From the NCBI RefSeq assembly GCF_003581645.1, contig NZ_QXFK01000011.1:62001-126000 (forward strand): DNA of 64,000 nucleotides. Direction: 5' to 3'. Shown in pieces: positions 63,713-64,000 of the stretch. The notes under the pieces were generated by a model. That model was not told the origin of the DNA and did no database searches. It saw nothing but the letters and a program-made list of their open reading frames with translations. The position numbers were made by a program, and so were the translations under genes. Position 1 is the first letter of the stretch; each line of letters opens with the position of its first letter. This DNA comes from Pelagerythrobacter aerophilus (GTDB lineage Bacteria; Pseudomonadota; Alphaproteobacteria; Sphingomonadales; Sphingomonadaceae).

Positions 63713-64000
63713 GCGCTCTAGCTGCCTGTCACGCAGCTGCACTTGCCAGCTATGGCTGGTGTACGCTCGACGCTGCGCTGGATCCGGACCTGGTCGTCGC
63801 TCTGAAAAGCGATCTCGAGCAGCGCTTCGCCGAGACGCCCCTCTGTCAGGGCGCCTTCTACGGTGAACACACCAAGCGTTTCGGTTCGCTGCTGACGAGA
63901 TCGCCGGTCGCCGAGCAACTGGTCATGCATCCGCTCGTACTCGAACTGGCCGAGAAGGTGCTCTCGCCCTGGTGCGACCGGATCGCCCTCAATCTCACCC
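63709..64000 (+). CDS. Phytanoyl-CoA dioxygenase family protein, 3' end missing
   Basis: 97 codons are visible from ATG 63709, which overlaps the luxI stop as ATGA; the window ends inside the gene. The segment G-E-H-T-K-R-F-G-S-L-L-T-R-S-P and H-P-L-V-L-E-L ... L-N-L-T match the start of PhyH-type non-haem iron, 2-oxoglutarate-dependent oxygenases. A PhyH gene behind luxI is a recurring arrangement in sphingomonads as I remember it. It may modify the signal or a fatty acid precursor; the function is open. Confidence 0.8.
   Translation, partial: MSALAACHAAALASYGWCTLDAALDPDLVVALKSDLEQRFAETPLCQGAFYGEHTKRFGSLLTRSPVAEQLVMHPLVLELAEKVLSPWCDRIALNLT

Overview
The window looks like the chromosome of a high-GC alphaproteobacterium of the order Sphingomonadales, most likely an Erythrobacteraceae- or Sphingomonadaceae-type organism. 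The reasons are the rpoB and rpoC sequences, a GapR (DUF2312) gene, a CIRCE-controlled groESL, several TonB/FecI/S46 peptidase themes typical of sphingomonads, and a luxR-luxI-phyH trio at the right edge. The placement is inferred from family knowledge, not from a database search.

Layout. 0-11 kb holds envelope and stress genes: an Ala/Glu-rich lipoprotein tail, a class A beta-lactamase-like protein, a host-attachment-family protein, a secreted DUF305-LVIVD fusion, a PCMT-erythromycin-esterase fusion, groESL with promoter and CIRCE operator, a MATE transporter and a lipoprotein cytochrome c. 11-22 kb is the core rplJL and rpoBC region; rplJL is on the minus strand, facing away from rpoBC, and two small paralogous lipoprotein genes sit between them. 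22-50 kb is housekeeping sequence: gltX, pyk, a tightly coupled ruvC-ABM-arsC-GDPD operon, yebC, gapR, ubiG, lysC, a PilZ-HTH protein, a degenerate GGDEF protein, purT, an S46 peptidase, katG, a nitronate monooxygenase-purU pair, hydrolases, an aldehyde dehydrogenase, a response regulator, and an SPFH/NfeD pair.

At 50.9 kb a tRNA-Leu(CAG) is followed directly by a P4-type tyrosine integrase. I read this as the left edge of a genomic island or its relic. The island carries a glutamine amidotransferase, a 415-residue protein of unknown function and a short asparaginase. Then comes a FecI-type ECF sigma factor, its FecR anti-sigma, an STN-type TonB-dependent receptor and a large secreted S9 (prolyl-oligopeptidase-like) serine peptidase. 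The same 35-bp bipartite element lies upstream of both the sigma gene and the receptor gene. This gives a closed signalling circuit: the receptor senses a ligand, FecR releases the sigma factor, and sigma drives both itself and receptor-peptidase. This gene set matches the import and isopeptidase half of proteobacterial lasso-peptide loci, but no lasso biosynthesis genes are visible. GC content drops clearly from inside the receptor gene (about 57.5 kb) to the end of the peptidase gene (62.25 kb). A luxR gene starts two bases after the peptidase stop, followed by luxI and a truncated phytanoyl-CoA dioxygenase gene that overlaps luxI by ATGA. Peptide sensing and quorum sensing may therefore be physically linked.

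The most unusual points are the sigma-receptor-peptidase circuit with its duplicated promoter, the GC break inside the receptor gene, the linkage to luxRI-phyH, two domain fusions (PCMT-EreA and PilZ-HTH), and a pair of lipoproteins sharing an identically placed 34-bp upstream element.
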